A stretch of 64,000 bases of DNA from Herbidospora mongoliensis (lineage in GTDB: Bacteria > Actinomycetota > Actinomycetes > Streptosporangiales > Streptosporangiaceae). The stretch covers positions 1-64,000 of the forward strand of contig NZ_BBXD01000015.1 in NCBI RefSeq assembly GCF_001570545.1, written 5' to 3'. The first letter of the stretch is position 1. Each line of letters opens with the position of its first letter. Position numbers and translations under genes: made by a program. Below, piece by piece: positions 28,799-40,249 of the stretch. Below the pieces are notes generated by a model. That model was not told the DNA's origin. It saw only the letters and a list, made by a program, of their open reading frames with translations, and did no database searches.

Positions 28799-29824
28799 GT
28801 GAGGGGCTTCGCGCAGGCTGAGCGGTCGGGGTGGTATGTCCTGGTCGCGGGGGCCGTGCTGGGGTGGGCGCTGCTCGTCGCCTTCCGGCACGCCTGGGTG
28901 GGGGACTGGGATCTGCACGTCGCCACGTTGCGGGCGGCGCTCGACGACACCCAGGTCGGCTGGTCGGATCCGACGCCCTACGTCCTCGGGCTGGCGCTGG
29001 TGGCCCGGGTCTTCGGGGCGGAGCCGGAGACCGTACTCGGGATCGCCGGGATCCTCAACGTGCTGGCGCTGCTGGCCGCGCTGCGGGTGTTCTGCCGTCA
29101 GATGGGCGCGCGGGACTCCGTGGTGGTGCTCGCTGCGGTGTTCGCCCTCGTCCTGTGGGGGGTCGAGGGGTTCGGCTGGAGCGGGTTCCCCGGGCTCACC
29201 TCGCTGTCGTTCTCGTTCGCCTTCCCGTCCACCCCGGCGGCCGCGCTGATGGTGGCGACCTGGGCCTGCCTCGTGCGGTTCCGGGACAGCGGGCAGGGGC
29301 TGGTGGCGCTCGTCGTGCTGCCGCCGGTGATCGTGCTGGTGCATCCGTTCACGGCCGTGGAGACCGTGGTCGGGATCGCGGGCATCCTGGTCGCCCGGCG
29401 GTGGGAGTGGCGGCGGCTGGTGCTGATCGTCCCCGCGGGGGTGGGGGCGGTCGCGCTGGCGCTCGCGTGGCCGTACACGGAAGGGACGGGTCTGGCGGCG
29501 GATTCGCCGGAGTCGTACCGGCCGCTCGTCGAGGAAGCCCTGTCCAGATACGGGCTCGCGCTGCTCGGCGTCCCCGCTCTTCTGTACGGTCTGCGCAAGC
29601 CGCTCGGCCGGGAACTGCTGATCATCGCGGCCGTCGGGACGGCCGTCACCGCTCTGGCCGTGGCGGCCGGGCGGTACGAGTTCGCCCGCCTCATCCCGGT
29701 CGTCGTGCTGATGTGCCATCTGGCGCTGGCGCGGCACCTGGGGGAGCGGCTGCCCGGCTGGCGGCCTTACGCCGTGGTGACCGCCATCGGCTGTGTAGCC
29801 GGTTTGACCTGGACACTCCCGTGA
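28799..29824 (+). CDS. polytopic membrane protein, function unknown
   Basis: 341 residues, about nine to ten predicted membrane helices. An early loop, FRHAWVGDWDLHVATLRAAL, has the charged Asp/His pattern reminiscent of GT-C glycosyltransferases, and LVHPFTAVET is a second notable loop. I do not recognise the family. GTG 28799 is the only upstream start, but GGAGG is just one base away from it, so the true start or translation mechanism is uncertain. It precedes uvrC. Confidence 0.65.
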   Translation: MRGFAQAERSGWYVLVAGAVLGWALLVAFRHAWVGDWDLHVATLRAALDDTQVGWSDPTPYVLGLALVARVFGAEPETVLGIAGILNVLALLAALRVFCRQMGARDSVVVLAAVFALVLWGVEGFGWSGFPGLTSLSFSFAFPSTPAAALMVATWACLVRFRDSGQGLVALVVLPPVIVLVHPFTAVETVVGIAGILVARRWEWRRLVLIVPAGVGAVALALAWPYTEGTGLAADSPESYRPLVEEALSRYGLALLGVPALLYGLRKPLGRELLIIAAVGTAVTALAVAAGRYEFARLIPVVVLMCHLALARHLGERLPGWRPYAVVTAIGCVAGLTWTLP

Positions 29825-29863
29825 TGTCGTTGATCATGGAAACGGAATGTCGGTCCGGGCGGA

Positions 29864-29876
29864 TAGTCTTGGAGAG
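29864..29876 (+). promoter_or_regulatory. -10 element positioned for leaderless uvrC
   Basis: TAGTCT (29864-29869) ends exactly six bases before the uvrC GTG start, fitting the actinobacterial TANNNT leaderless arrangement. Confidence 0.5.
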
Positions 29877-31777
29877 TGGCTGATCCGGCAACTTATCGGC
29901 CCGCACCCGGATCGATCCCCGAGTCCCCCGGCGTCTACCGTTTCAGGGATCCCTCCGGCCGGGTGATCTACGTGGGCAAGGCGAAGAGCCTGCGGCAACG
30001 ACTGAACTCCTACTTCGCCGACTTCGCGAGCCTCCACTTCCGCACCCAGTCGATGCTGACCACGGCGGCCCGCGTCGACTGGACCGTCGTCGGCACCGAG
30101 GTCGAGGCGCTCCAGCTCGAATACTCCTGGATCAAGGAGTTCGACCCCCACTTCAACGTCAAATACCGCGACGACAAGTCCTATCCCTACCTCGCGGTGA
30201 CGATGTCCGACGAATTCCCCCGCGTGCAGGTCCTGCGCGGCGCCAAGCGCAAGGGCACCCGCTACTTCGGGCCCTACAGCCACGCCTGGGCCATCCGCGA
30301 GACCGTCGACCTGCTGCTGCGCGTCTTCCCGGTCCGCACCTGCTCGGCGGGGGTGTTCAAGCGGGCCGGCCAGATCGGGCGGCCCTGCCTGCTCGGTTAC
30401 ATCGAGAAGTGCTCGGCGCCCTGCGTCGGCCGGGTCACCCCGCAGGAGCACCGCGACCTCGCCGAAGACTTCTGCGACTTCATGGCGGGCAACACCACCC
30501 GCTTCATCAAGCGCATCGAGACGCAGATGCGCGAGGCGGCGGCGGTCGAGGAATACGAGCGCGCCGCCCGCCTGCGTGACGACGTCCAGGCCCTGCAGAA
30601 GGCGCTGGAGAAGCAGGCCGTGGTGCTCGGCGACGCCACCGACGCCGACGTGGTGGCGCTGGCCGAAGACGAGCTCGAAGCCGCCGTCCAGGTCTTCTAC
30701 GTGCGCGGCGGGCGCATCCGGGGCCAGCGCGGGTGGGTCGTCGACAAGGTCGAGGCGTCGACGCCAGGCGACCTGGTCGAACACTTCCTGATCCAGATGT
30801 ACTCCGAGGCCGAGATCCCGCGCGAGATCCTCGTCCCGGCCAACCCGCCCGACCACGAGGCCGTCGTCGAGCTGCTCTCCGAGTCGAAGGGCGCCCGGGT
30901 CGACGTCCGGATCCCGCAGCGCGGTGACAAGAAGGCGCTCATGGAGACCGTCGAGCGCAACGCCAAAGAGGCCCTCAACCAGCACAAACTCCGCCGCTCC
31001 AGCGACCTGACCAGCCGCAGCAAGGCGCTCCAGGAGCTGGCCGACGGGCTCGAGCTCGACCAGGCGCCGCTGCGCATCGAGTGCTACGACGTCTCCCACA
31101 TCCAGGGCACCAACGTGGTGGCCTCGATGGTCGTGTTCGAAGACGGGCTGGCCCGGAAAAGCGAATACCGGCGGTTCCAGATCAAATCCACCGAAGGTGA
31201 CGTCGCCTCCATCCACGAGGTCATCACCCGGCGGTTCCGCCGCTACCTGGAGGAACGCAGCGCCACCGGCGAGCTCGGCGGCGAGCCCACCGGCGAGCCG
31301 ATCGACCCCGAGACCGGCCGGCCGCGCAAGTTCGCCTACCCGCCCAATCTGGTCGTCGTCGACGGCGGCCCCGCCCAGGCCGCGGCGGCGCAGCGGGCCC
31401 TCGACGAGCTCGGCATCGACGACGTCGCGATCTGCGGCCTGGCCAAGCGGCTCGAAGAGGTGTGGCTGCCCGGCGACGACGAGCCGGTGATCCTGCCGCG
31501 CACGAGTGAGGCCCTCTACCTTCTGCAACGGCTCCGTGACGAGGCGCATCGCTTCGCGATCACCTACCATCGTGCCAAGAGGTCCCGATCGCTCACGGAG
31601 AGCGCTCTGGACGCGGTTCCCGGTCTCGGTCCCGCGCGGCGGCAGGCTCTTCTCCGGCACTTCGGCTCCGTGAAACGCCTTGGTGACGCGACGGCCGCCG
31701 AGATATGCGAGGTTCCCGGCATCGGACCGGCGACGGCCGAGGCCATCGTCGCGGCGTTGAAGGGGGAGAGCGCATGA
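29876..31777 (+). CDS. uvrC: UvrABC system protein C
   Basis: 633 residues. It has a GIY-YIG nuclease domain at the N-terminus ([20 protein letters not shown], ~19-38), a UVR helix pair ([20 protein letters not shown]), an RNase H-like endonuclease domain ([28 protein letters not shown]) and a C-terminal tandem helix-hairpin-helix ([33 protein letters not shown]). It makes both incisions in nucleotide excision repair. It overlaps rapZ by ATGA. Confidence 0.97.
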   Translation: MADPATYRPAPGSIPESPGVYRFRDPSGRVIYVGKAKSLRQRLNSYFADFASLHFRTQSMLTTAARVDWTVVGTEVEALQLEYSWIKEFDPHFNVKYRDDKSYPYLAVTMSDEFPRVQVLRGAKRKGTRYFGPYSHAWAIRETVDLLLRVFPVRTCSAGVFKRAGQIGRPCLLGYIEKCSAPCVGRVTPQEHRDLAEDFCDFMAGNTTRFIKRIETQMREAAAVEEYERAARLRDDVQALQKALEKQAVVLGDATDADVVALAEDELEAAVQVFYVRGGRIRGQRGWVVDKVEASTPGDLVEHFLIQMYSEAEIPREILVPANPPDHEAVVELLSESKGARVDVRIPQRGDKKALMETVERNAKEALNQHKLRRSSDLTSRSKALQELADGLELDQAPLRIECYDVSHIQGTNVVASMVVFEDGLARKSEYRRFQIKSTEGDVASIHEVITRRFRRYLEERSATGELGGEPTGEPIDPETGRPRKFAYPPNLVVVDGGPAQAAAAQRALDELGIDDVAICGLAKRLEEVWLPGDDEPVILPRTSEALYLLQRLRDEAHRFAITYHRAKRSRSLTESALDAVPGLGPARRQALLRHFGSVKRLGDATAAEICEVPGIGPATAEAIVAALKGESA

Positions 31778-32682
31778 GCGGCACGAGTGGCAACACGGGC
31801 GGCAAGGGCAGTGAGGCGGGCAGCGAACCGGGGTTCGTCATCGTGACGGGCATGTCCGGCGCCGGGCGCAGCACCGCGGCCAAGGCGCTGGAGGACCTGG
31901 GCTGGTTCGTCATCGACAACCTGCCCCCGGGCCTGCTGTTCTCGCTGGCCGAGGAGGCCGGGCGGGTCAAGCTGGCCGCCGACCACGTCGCGGCGGTCGT
32001 CGACGTGCGGTCGCTGGCGTTCACCACCGACCTCAACGCCGCCATCGAGGAGCTCGACGGGCGCGGGGTCGAGGTGCGCGTGGTGTTCCTGGAGGCCAGC
32101 GACGACGAACTGGTGCGGCGGTTCGAGAACGTCCGCCGCCCGCATCCCCTCCAGGGGGAGAACCGGCTGGTCGACGGCATCGACCGGGAGCGCGGCATCC
32201 TGCGCGAGGTGCGGGCCAACGCCGACCTGGTGCTCGACACCTCCAAGCTCAACGTCCACGAACTCCGCAAGAAGATCGTCTCGTTCTTCGGCGGGGAGGA
32301 CCGGCCAGGCCTTAAGGTCAACGTGGTGTCGTTCGGTTACAAATACGGCCTTCCGGTCGATGCCGACCTGGTGGTCGACTGCCGTTTTCTGCCCAACCCC
32401 CATTGGGTGCCGGAACTGCGGCCGATGAACGGTCTCGACGTACCGGTAAGGGAATATGTGCTCAGCCAGCCCGGCGCCAAGGAGTTCCTCGACGGTTACG
32501 AGGAGGTCTTCGGTGTGGTCGCCGTCGGCTACACCCGTGAGGGCAAGGGCTACGCCACCCTCGCCGTCGGCTGCACCGGTGGCAAGCACCGCAGCGTGGC
32601 CATGTCCGAGCAGATCGGCGCCCGGCTGCGCGAGCGCGGCATGGACGTCCAGGTCAGCCACCGCGATGTGGGTCGCGAGTGA
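31774..32682 (+). CDS. rapZ: RapZ family nucleotide-binding protein (YvcJ-like)
   Basis: 302 residues from ATG 31774, overlapping uvrC by ATGA. Walker [10 protein letters not shown] near residue 26 (Arg in place of Lys is usual in actinobacteria), then [31 protein letters not shown] and the C-terminal signature [15 protein letters not shown]. In Gram-negatives RapZ targets a small RNA; in Gram-positives YvcJ binds nucleotides and influences envelope and competence. It is the first of the conserved rapZ-yvcK-whiA trio. Confidence 0.95.
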   Translation: MSGTSGNTGGKGSEAGSEPGFVIVTGMSGAGRSTAAKALEDLGWFVIDNLPPGLLFSLAEEAGRVKLAADHVAAVVDVRSLAFTTDLNAAIEELDGRGVEVRVVFLEASDDELVRRFENVRRPHPLQGENRLVDGIDRERGILREVRANADLVLDTSKLNVHELRKKIVSFFGGEDRPGLKVNVVSFGYKYGLPVDADLVVDCRFLPNPHWVPELRPMNGLDVPVREYVLSQPGAKEFLDGYEEVFGVVAVGYTREGKGYATLAVGCTGGKHRSVAMSEQIGARLRERGMDVQVSHRDVGRE

Positions 32683-33626
32683 ATGAGGGCGCCCCGGCGA
32701 GATCGAGGGTCGTAGCGCTCGGCGGCGGCCACGGTCTGCACGCCTCGCTCTCCGCCCTGCGCCGGGTCACCGGCGATCTCACCGCGATCGTCACGGTCGC
32801 CGACGACGGCGGCTCCAGCGGCCGGTTGCGCCGCGAACTCGGCGTGCTGCCGCCCGGCGATCTGCGCATGGCCCTCGCCGCCCTCTGCGGCGACGACGAG
32901 TGGGGCCAGACGTGGTCCCGGGTCGTCCAGCACCGCTTTCACGGCGAAGGAGACCTGCAGGGGCACGCGGTCGGCAACCTGTTGATCGTGGCGCTCTGGG
33001 AGCTTCTTGACGACCCTGTCAAGGCGCTGGAGTGGGTCGGCCGCCTCCTCGGGGCCCACGGGCGGGTGCTGCCGATGGCATCGGTGCCGCTCGACATCGA
33101 GGCCGAGGTCGAGCTCGACGGCCAGGTCACGACGGTGCGCGGGCAGGTCGCGTGCGCGCTCACCCCCGGGCGGGTGCGGGCGATATCGCTGGTTCCGTCC
33201 GATCCGCCGGTCTCCCCGGAGGCGGTGCAGGCCATCCACGAGGCCGATTGGGTGGTGCTCGGGCCGGGGTCCTGGTTCACCAGCGTGCTGCCGCATCTGA
33301 AGGTTCCCGAGCTGGCCAGGGCGCTGGCCACCACGAGCGCGCGGCGGCTGGTCATCCTCAACCTGGCCCCCCAGCCCGGCGAGACCGACGGCTACTCCCC
33401 GGAGAAACACCTCGAGGTGCTCCGCGACCACGCGCCGTCGTTGCTGGTCGACGCGGTGGTGGCCGATCGGGGCGTGGTGCCGGAACCGGGTGAGCTGGAG
33501 AAGGCCGTGGTGGCTCTCGGAGGGCGTTTGATATTGGCTGATGTGGGCGCTTCCGACGGATCTCCCAGGCACGATGCACCACGCCTTGCCACTGTCCTGG
33601 ACGAGATTTTCCGCGAGAAGCGGTGA
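32679..33626 (+). CDS. yvcK: YvcK/CofD-like gluconeogenesis factor
   Basis: 315 residues from GTG 32679, overlapping rapZ by GTGA. The Rossmann glycine loop ALGGGHGLHASLSALRRVT and VTVADDGGSSGRLRRELGVLPPGDLRMAL are diagnostic. Homologues bind UDP-sugars and are required for growth on gluconeogenic carbon and for correct peptidoglycan synthesis. It lies between rapZ and whiA. Confidence 0.95.
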   Translation: MNEGAPARSRVVALGGGHGLHASLSALRRVTGDLTAIVTVADDGGSSGRLRRELGVLPPGDLRMALAALCGDDEWGQTWSRVVQHRFHGEGDLQGHAVGNLLIVALWELLDDPVKALEWVGRLLGAHGRVLPMASVPLDIEAEVELDGQVTTVRGQVACALTPGRVRAISLVPSDPPVSPEAVQAIHEADWVVLGPGSWFTSVLPHLKVPELARALATTSARRLVILNLAPQPGETDGYSPEKHLEVLRDHAPSLLVDAVVADRGVVPEPGELEKAVVALGGRLILADVGASDGSPRHDAPRLATVLDEIFREKR

Positions 33627-33689
33627 TACCCCCTAGTCAGGGTGCGAGACACTAACGGCCATAGTCTGTTTGGGGGAGGACACGCGCTA

Positions 33690-34670
33690 ATGGCCATGAC
33701 AGGCGTGGTAAAAGACGAGCTGAGTCGCCTGCCGGTGCTCAAGCCCTGCTGCCGCAAGGCCGAGGTGTCGACGCTGCTGCGGTTCGCGAGCGGGCTCCAT
33801 CTGGTGGGCGGACGGATCGTGATCGAAGCCGAGCTCGACACGAATGTGACGGCCCGCCGCCTGATCAAAGACATTGGCGAGGTGTTCGGCCACAAGGCCG
33901 AGGTGCTGGTGCTGGCTCCTGCGGGGCTCAGGAAAGGGTCGCGTTACGTCGTCCGCGTCTACAAGGACGGCGAGGCGCTGGCCCGGCAGACCGGTTTGAT
34001 CGACAACCACGGCCGGCCCGTGCGGGGTCTCCCGCGCCAGGTCGTGTCGGGGGCGACCTGTGACGCCGAGGCCGCCTGGCGGGGCGCGTTCCTGGCCCAC
34101 GGCTCGCTGACCGAGCCGGGCCGGTCGATGTCGCTGGAGGTGACCTGCCCGGGGCCCGAGGCCGCGCTGGCGCTGGTCGGTTCCGCGCGCCGCCTGAAGA
34201 TCCACGCCAAGGCCCGTGAGGTGCGCGGCGTCGACCGCGTGGTCGTCCGCGACGGCGACGCCATCAGCGCCCTGCTGACCCGCCTCGGCGCCCACGACAG
34301 CGTGCTGGCCTGGGAGGAGCGCCGGATGCGGCGCGAGGTCCGGGCCACCGCCAACCGTCTCGCCAACTTCGACGACGCCAACCTGCGCCGCTCGGCCCGC
34401 GCGGCCGTGGCCGCCGGAGCGCGCGTCCAGCGAGCCCTGGAGATCCTCGGCGACGACGCCCCCGAGCACCTCGTGATCGCCGGGCGGCTGCGGGTGGAGC
34501 ACAAGCAGGCCTCACTGGAGGAGCTCGGCCAGATCGCCGACCCGCCGCTCACCAAGGACGCCATCGCCGGCCGCATACGGCGCCTGCTGGCCATGGCCGA
34601 CAAGCGCGCCCAGGACCTCGGCCTGCCGACCACCGAGGCGAGCCTCACCGCCGATATGTTGAGCGGCTGA
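33690..34670 (+). CDS. whiA: sporulation transcription regulator WhiA
   Basis: 326 residues from ATG 33690, with GGGGGAGGA ten bases upstream; a TAGTCT -10 candidate is at 33662, so whiA has its own promoter within the cluster. The N-terminal LAGLIDADG-like homing-endonuclease fold ([32 protein letters not shown]) is followed by a C-terminal helix-turn-helix ([27 protein letters not shown]). It co-controls developmental genes with WhiB in Streptomyces. Confidence 0.96.
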   Translation: MAMTGVVKDELSRLPVLKPCCRKAEVSTLLRFASGLHLVGGRIVIEAELDTNVTARRLIKDIGEVFGHKAEVLVLAPAGLRKGSRYVVRVYKDGEALARQTGLIDNHGRPVRGLPRQVVSGATCDAEAAWRGAFLAHGSLTEPGRSMSLEVTCPGPEAALALVGSARRLKIHAKAREVRGVDRVVVRDGDAISALLTRLGAHDSVLAWEERRMRREVRATANRLANFDDANLRRSARAAVAAGARVQRALEILGDDAPEHLVIAGRLRVEHKQASLEELGQIADPPLTKDAIAGRIRRLLAMADKRAQDLGLPTTEASLTADMLSG

Positions 34671-34682
34671 AGCGGGAGACGC

Positions 34683-34699
34683 GGCCGGACGAAGTCCGG
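34683..34699 (+). terminator. hairpin after whiA
   Basis: GCCGGAC and GTCCGGC form a 7-bp stem with a GAA loop 13 bases after the whiA stop; no T-run follows. Confidence 0.4.
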
Positions 34700-34753
34700 C
34701 TGGGGCTCGCGCCCTGGAATCTGCCTCGGGAAACGGCGCGATTTTTTACAGTT

Positions 34754-34779
34754 AGCCGCCCCGCTTTGCGGCTTTCTTA
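34754..34779 (+). terminator. second terminator hairpin after whiA
   Basis: AGCCGC (34754-34759) pairs with GCGGCT (34768-34773), followed by TTCTTAC. Confidence 0.5.
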
Positions 34780-34806
34780 CGCTATGACGCCCTCCGGCAG
34801 ACCCAC

Positions 34807-35889
<1,083 letters not shown>

Positions 35890-35890
<1 letters not shown>

Positions 35891-37089
35891 TGCGTGGTCT
35901 CGACGAGCTCGACGTGAAAGGTCGGCGCGTCCTCGTACGCGCCGACCTCAACGTTCCCCTCGACGGGGACGTGATCACCGATGACGGCCGCATCCGCGCC
36001 TCGCTCCCGACGATCCGGGATCTGGCCGGTCGCGGCGCCAAGGTGATCGTCTGCGCTCACCTGGGCCGTCCCAAGGGCCAGGTCAAGCCGGAGTTCTCGC
36101 TGGCCCCCGTGGCCGCGCGGCTCTCCGAGCTGCTCGGCGAGCCGGTCGCCTTCGCCGCCGACGTGGTGGGCGACTCCGCCCGCGCCACCGTCGCGGCGCT
36201 GGAGCCCGGTCAGGTCGCGCTGCTGGAGAACCTCCGCTACGAGCCGGGCGAGGAGTCCAAGGACGACGCCGCCCGCGCCGACTTCGCGGCCCGCCTGGCC
36301 ATCCTCGCCGACCTCTACGTCGGTGACGGGTTCGGAGCGGTCCACCGCAAGCACGCGTCGGTCTACGACGTGCCCAAGCTGATCCCGCACGCGGTCGGCG
36401 GCCTGATCGCCGCCGAGGTCGACGTGCTGAAGAAGCTGACCGAAGACCCGGCCCGTCCCTACGTGGTCGTGCTGGGCGGTGCGAAGGTGTCCGACAAGCT
36501 CGGCGTCATCGCCAACCTGCTCGGCAAGGTCGACCGCCTGGTCATCGGCGGCGGCATGGCCTACACCTTCCTCAAGGCCCAGGGCTACGAGGTCGGCAAG
36601 TCGCTGCTGCAGGAAGACCAGCTCGACAAGGTCCGCGGGTTCCTCAACGACGCGCACTCGCGCGGCGTCGACCTGGTTCTCCCGGTCGACATCCTCGCGG
36701 CCACCCACTTCGCGGAAGACGCCGAGCACGAGGTCGTCGACGCCACCGCCATCCCGGCCGACCGGGAGGGCCTGGACATCGGCCCGCGCTCGCGCGAGCT
36801 GTTCGCCCAGAAGCTGGCCGACGCCCAGACGGTGTTCTGGAACGGCCCGATGGGCGTGTTCGAGTTCGAGGCGTTCGCCGGCGGCACCCGTGCCGTCGCC
36901 GAGGCGCTGGTGCGGTCCGACGCTTTCACCGTGGTCGGCGGCGGCGACTCCGCCGCGGCGGTCCGCAAGCTCGGCCTGCCCGAAGACGGTTTCTCCCACA
37001 TCTCCACCGGTGGCGGCGCGTCCCTCGAATACCTCGAGGGCAAGAAGCTGCCGGGCCTGGTCGCCCTGGAGGCCGACAGTGAGTCGTAA
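35890..37089 (+). CDS. pgk: phosphoglycerate kinase
   Basis: 399 residues. Key motifs: [37 protein letters not shown], the [13 protein letters not shown] substrate-binding segment, the [14 protein letters not shown] hinge, and the nucleotide-binding [10 protein letters not shown] with GGGDSAAA and [15 protein letters not shown]. It generates ATP from 1,3-bisphosphoglycerate. The start overlaps gap by one base and the tail overlaps tpiA by 11 bases. Confidence 0.97.
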
Positions 37090-37843
37090 GCCGCTCATCG
37101 CCGGCAACTGGAAGATGAACAAGAACCACCTTGAGGCGATCAAGCTGGCTCAGGAACTCGCCTTCTCCCTGACCGACAAGGACTTCGACAAGGTCGAGGT
37201 CGCGGTGCTGCCGCCGTTCACCGACCTGCGCAGCGTCCAGACCCTGGTCGACGGTGACAAGCTCCGGCTCGTCTACGGCGGACAGGACCTGTCCGCCCAC
37301 GACAGCGGCGCCTACACCGGGGAGATCTCCGGCGCGATGCTGAGCAAGCTCGGCTGCACCTTCGTGGCGATCGGCCACTCGGAGCGCCGGCAGTTCCACG
37401 CCGAAGACGACGCCCTGGTCAACGCCAAGGTTCAGGCCGCTTACCGCAACTCGGTGACGCCGATCCTGTGCGTCGGCGAGGGTCTGCCGGTCCGGCAGGC
37501 GGGCAACCAGGTCGAGCACACGCTGGCCCAGGTCGACGGCGCCCTCAAGGGCGTCTCGGCCGAGCAGGCCAAGACGATCGTGATCGCTTATGAGCCGGTC
37601 TGGGCGATCGGCACCGGCGAGGTCGCCACTCCTGACGACGCTCAGGAGGTGTGCGGCGCGATCCGGGTGCGACTCGCCGAGCTGTACGACACCGAAGTCG
37701 CCGAGGCTGTCCGTATTCTTTACGGAGGCTCGGTGAAGTCTGACAACATCGCTGGGATCATGGCTCAGCCCGACGTCGACGGTGCGCTCGTCGGTGGGGC
37801 GAGTCTCGATCCGGCGGAGTTCGTGAAGATCTGTCGGTTTTAG
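37079..37843 (+). CDS. tpiA: triosephosphate isomerase
   Basis: 254 residues from GTG 37079, with GGAGG six bases upstream inside pgk; the much longer open frame upstream is a shadow of pgk. Catalytic Lys12 in GNWKMN, His in IGHSERRQ and Glu in [11 protein letters not shown] are all present, with [13 protein letters not shown] near the C-terminus. Last gene of the glycolytic operon. Confidence 0.97.
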   Translation: MSRKPLIAGNWKMNKNHLEAIKLAQELAFSLTDKDFDKVEVAVLPPFTDLRSVQTLVDGDKLRLVYGGQDLSAHDSGAYTGEISGAMLSKLGCTFVAIGHSERRQFHAEDDALVNAKVQAAYRNSVTPILCVGEGLPVRQAGNQVEHTLAQVDGALKGVSAEQAKTIVIAYEPVWAIGTGEVATPDDAQEVCGAIRVRLAELYDTEVAEAVRILYGGSVKSDNIAGIMAQPDVDGALVGGASLDPAEFVKICRF

Positions 37844-37883
37844 CGCAGATGTCGGCCTAGCTGGGTCATTATGGGGGTGCGAC

Positions 37884-37911
37884 TTGACAACAGGTCGTAC
37901 CCTCATAGAGC
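37884..37911 (+). promoter_or_regulatory. secG promoter
   Basis: A perfect -35 TTGACA (37884-37889), a 16-base spacer and TAGAGC as -10, about 50 bases before secG. Confidence 0.55.
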
Positions 37912-37959
37912 ACGTTTGAATCGTCATGCCGCTCAGGCGCTATCCGGAAAAGGTCTGCC

Positions 37960-38190
37960 GTGACTATCGGAATCTCCATCGCCCTCATTCTTTCGAGCGG
38001 CCTCATGGTGCTGCTGGTGCTGCTTCACAAGGGCAAGGGCGGCGGTCTGACGGACATGTTCGGCGGCGGCTTCGCGTCGTCGTTCGGCGGCTCGTCCGTC
38101 GTTGAGCGCAACCTTGACCGCCTCACCGTCATCACCGGCGTCGTGTGGTTCGTCTGCATCATCGCGCTCGGACTACTGCTCAAGCCGTAG
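37960..38190 (+). CDS. secG: preprotein translocase subunit SecG
   Basis: 76 residues from GTG. Two membrane helices (~3-20 and ~52-72) flank the conserved cytosolic loop LLHKGKGGGLTDMFGGG. It is part of the SecYEG translocon. Placement after tpiA is standard in actinobacteria; it appears to have its own promoter. Confidence 0.93.
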   Translation: MTIGISIALILSSGLMVLLVLLHKGKGGGLTDMFGGGFASSFGGSSVVERNLDRLTVITGVVWFVCIIALGLLLKP

Positions 38191-38262
38191 CAGCCCCGAG
38201 CGTCACATAGGGTTCAGTCTCTCCCCGTGTTCCCCGCGGGGCGATCGAGCGAGGAGTAATCC

Positions 38263-38610
38263 GTGGGTAGTGGCAACGCGATCCGTGGCAGTCGAGTCGG
38301 CGCAGGCCCGATGGGCGAGGCCGAGCGCGGCGAGGCGGCCCCCCGAGTGCGTGTCGCCTTCTGGTGCGCCAATCTTCACGAGACGCGTCCCAGTTTCGCC
38401 AGCGACGCGGCCGTCCCGGAGCACTGGGACTGCCCGCGCTGCGGTCTGCCCGCTGGTCAGGACCAGGCGAACCCGCCTGCTCCGCCGCGCAACGAGCCTT
38501 ACAAGACCCACCTTGCCTACGTGAAGGAGCGCCGTAGCGACAAAGACGGCGCTCAGATTCTCGCGGAGGCACTGGAGCGGCTGCGAACCTCTTCGCGTCC
38601 GATCTACTAG
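38263..38610 (+). CDS. RbpA-family RNA polymerase-binding protein
   Basis: 115 residues from GTG with GAGGAG upstream. Order of segments follows RbpA: N-terminal tail (AIRGSRVGAG), core with WCANLHE and CPRCG as a partial zinc ribbon, and the C-terminal sigma-interaction domain (YKTHLAYVKERRS with a final helix). The linker before that domain is PPAPPRNEP and lacks the lysines found in RbpA, so it is probably a diverged paralogue. RbpA proteins bind the principal sigma factor and stabilise open complexes. Confidence 0.85.
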   Translation: MGSGNAIRGSRVGAGPMGEAERGEAAPRVRVAFWCANLHETRPSFASDAAVPEHWDCPRCGLPAGQDQANPPAPPRNEPYKTHLAYVKERRSDKDGAQILAEALERLRTSSRPIY

Positions 38611-38619
38611 TAGATCTCG

Positions 38620-38660
38620 GAAATGACCCGCCCTGGTTCAGGGCGGGTCATTTCTGTTTT
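38620..38660. terminator. strong bidirectional terminator
   Basis: A perfect 15-bp stem (GAAATGACCCGCCCT / AGGGCGGGTCATTTC, loop GGTTC) followed by TGTTTT on the plus strand; it separates two convergent genes. Confidence 0.9.
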
Positions 38661-40248
38661 ATCCGAACACCTGGCGGCCGTCCACGAAGGTGGCCCGGAC
38701 CTTGGTCAGGGCGATCTCCTCCGAAGAGTGGACGAAGGGGTCGCGGTCCAATACGACCAGGTCGGCCGGGCGGCCCGGTTCGATCACGCCCGCGGGTGAG
38801 TCGTTCAGCCAGGCGCTTCCCTCCGTGTACGCCGTCATGATCGTCCGCAGGTCGAGCGCCTGGCCCGGGAGGAACGGCTTCGACGTGTGCCCGGCGTGGT
38901 GGGAGCCGGGAGGTTCGACCCGGTTGACGGCGACGTGCATGCCTTCGAGGGGGTCGGCCGAGGAGACCGGCCAGTCGGAGCCCGCCGCGAGCCGGGCGCC
39001 CTGAGCGACCAGGTCGGCGAACGGATACTGCCAGCTCGACCGGGGTTCGCCCAGGTAGGGGAGGGTGAGCTCGTCCATCTGGGGGCTGTGGGCGGCCCAC
39101 AGGGGCTGGAGGTTGGCGACCGCGCCCAGCGAGGCGAACCTGGGGACGTCGTCGGGGGTGATGATCTGCAGGTGGGCGATGTGGTGGCGGTTGGCGGGGT
39201 CGGTCCCGTCGAGGGAATCGAGCACCTCACGGACGGCGCGCTCGCCGATGGCGTGGAAGTGCACCTGGAACCCGAGCTGATCGAGTTCTCTGACATATGC
39301 GCGAAGCAGCGACGGCTCCACGTAGGAGAGGCCGGTGCCGCCGCAGCGGCAGTAGGGCTCGATGACCGCCGCGGTGAAGTTCTCGGCGATGCCGTCCTGC
39401 ATGATCTTGACGGACGTGGCGCGGAACCGGTCGAGGCCCTCCGCCGCCGCGCGCCTGGCCACCAGCGACGGGATCTGCTCGGCGCCCCGGGTGCGGTCCC
39501 ACCACAGCGCGGCGACCACCCGGGCCTGCAGCAGGCCCTTCCCGGCCACCGACAGATAGGTGGGCAGCTGGTCGTCGGAGCCCGCGTAGGAGCCGACGAT
39601 CGCGTCCTGCCAGCCGGTGATGCCCAGCGAGAACAGGTGCTGCTGGGCGTCCAGCAGGGCCGCCTCCTGGTCCTGGGAGGTGGGGCGGGGGGTGAGCAGG
39701 CCGACCAGGTCCATCGCGCCCTCGTGCAGGACGCCGGTCGGGGTGCCGTCGGGGTCGCGTTCGATGCGGCCGTCGGCGGGGTCGGGGGTGTCCCGTGAGA
39801 TTCCGGCCCGCTCCAGCGCCCTGGTGTTGACCCAGGCCGCGTGATGGTCGCGCTGGATCAGATAGGCCGGGCGGTCGAGGAAGTCCAGCTGCTCGCGGTG
39901 GGGGAGACCTCCGGGGAAGGCGGCCATGTCCCAGCCGCCGCCGTTGATCCATTCGCGGTCGGGGTGCGCGGCGGCGTAGGCGGCGATCTCGTGCAGGTAG
40001 GCGTCGAGGCCGTACACCTCCGACAGTTCGCACAGCGCCCGTTCGAGACCGGCCTGGACGGGGTGGACGTGGGAGTCGGTGAACCCGGGCGTCAGCAGGC
40101 CGCCGTCGAGATCGAACGGCTCCGCCTGGGAGTTTCTGATCTCGTCGAGAGGCCCGACGGCGGTGATGACGCCGTCGCGGACCAGCGCCGCCTCGGCGAA
40201 GCCGTCAGGGATGAAGACGCGGCCACCGTGGAACAGGGTCTCGGTCAA
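38659..40248 (-). CDS. YtcJ-type amidohydrolase
   Basis: 529 residues from TTG. The N-terminal ADIF-like composite domain (LFHGGRVFIPDGFAE) leads to LLTPGFTDSHVHP with the HxH metal pair; later VHFHAIGERAVREVLD, NRHHIAHLQI and LAAGSDWPVSSADPLEGMHVAV supply the other His and the catalytic Asp. It belongs to the metal-dependent hydrolases acting on amides or N-formyl/carbamoyl substrates. It follows the amine oxidase gene by one base, so the two are probably one pathway. Confidence 0.9.
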   Translation of the reverse strand: MTETLFHGGRVFIPDGFAEAALVRDGVITAVGPLDEIRNSQAEPFDLDGGLLTPGFTDSHVHPVQAGLERALCELSEVYGLDAYLHEIAAYAAAHPDREWINGGGWDMAAFPGGLPHREQLDFLDRPAYLIQRDHHAAWVNTRALERAGISRDTPDPADGRIERDPDGTPTGVLHEGAMDLVGLLTPRPTSQDQEAALLDAQQHLFSLGITGWQDAIVGSYAGSDDQLPTYLSVAGKGLLQARVVAALWWDRTRGAEQIPSLVARRAAAEGLDRFRATSVKIMQDGIAENFTAAVIEPYCRCGGTGLSYVEPSLLRAYVRELDQLGFQVHFHAIGERAVREVLDSLDGTDPANRHHIAHLQIITPDDVPRFASLGAVANLQPLWAAHSPQMDELTLPYLGEPRSSWQYPFADLVAQGARLAAGSDWPVSSADPLEGMHVAVNRVEPPGSHHAGHTSKPFLPGQALDLRTIMTAYTEGSAWLNDSPAGVIEPGRPADLVVLDRDPFVHSSEEIALTKVRATFVDGRQVFG

Positions 40249-40249
40249 T

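Noticed and set aside
36479-37078. N-terminal extension of triosephosphate isomerase
   Set aside because: It overlaps pgk completely; GTG 37079 has a good SD and gives the normal family length.
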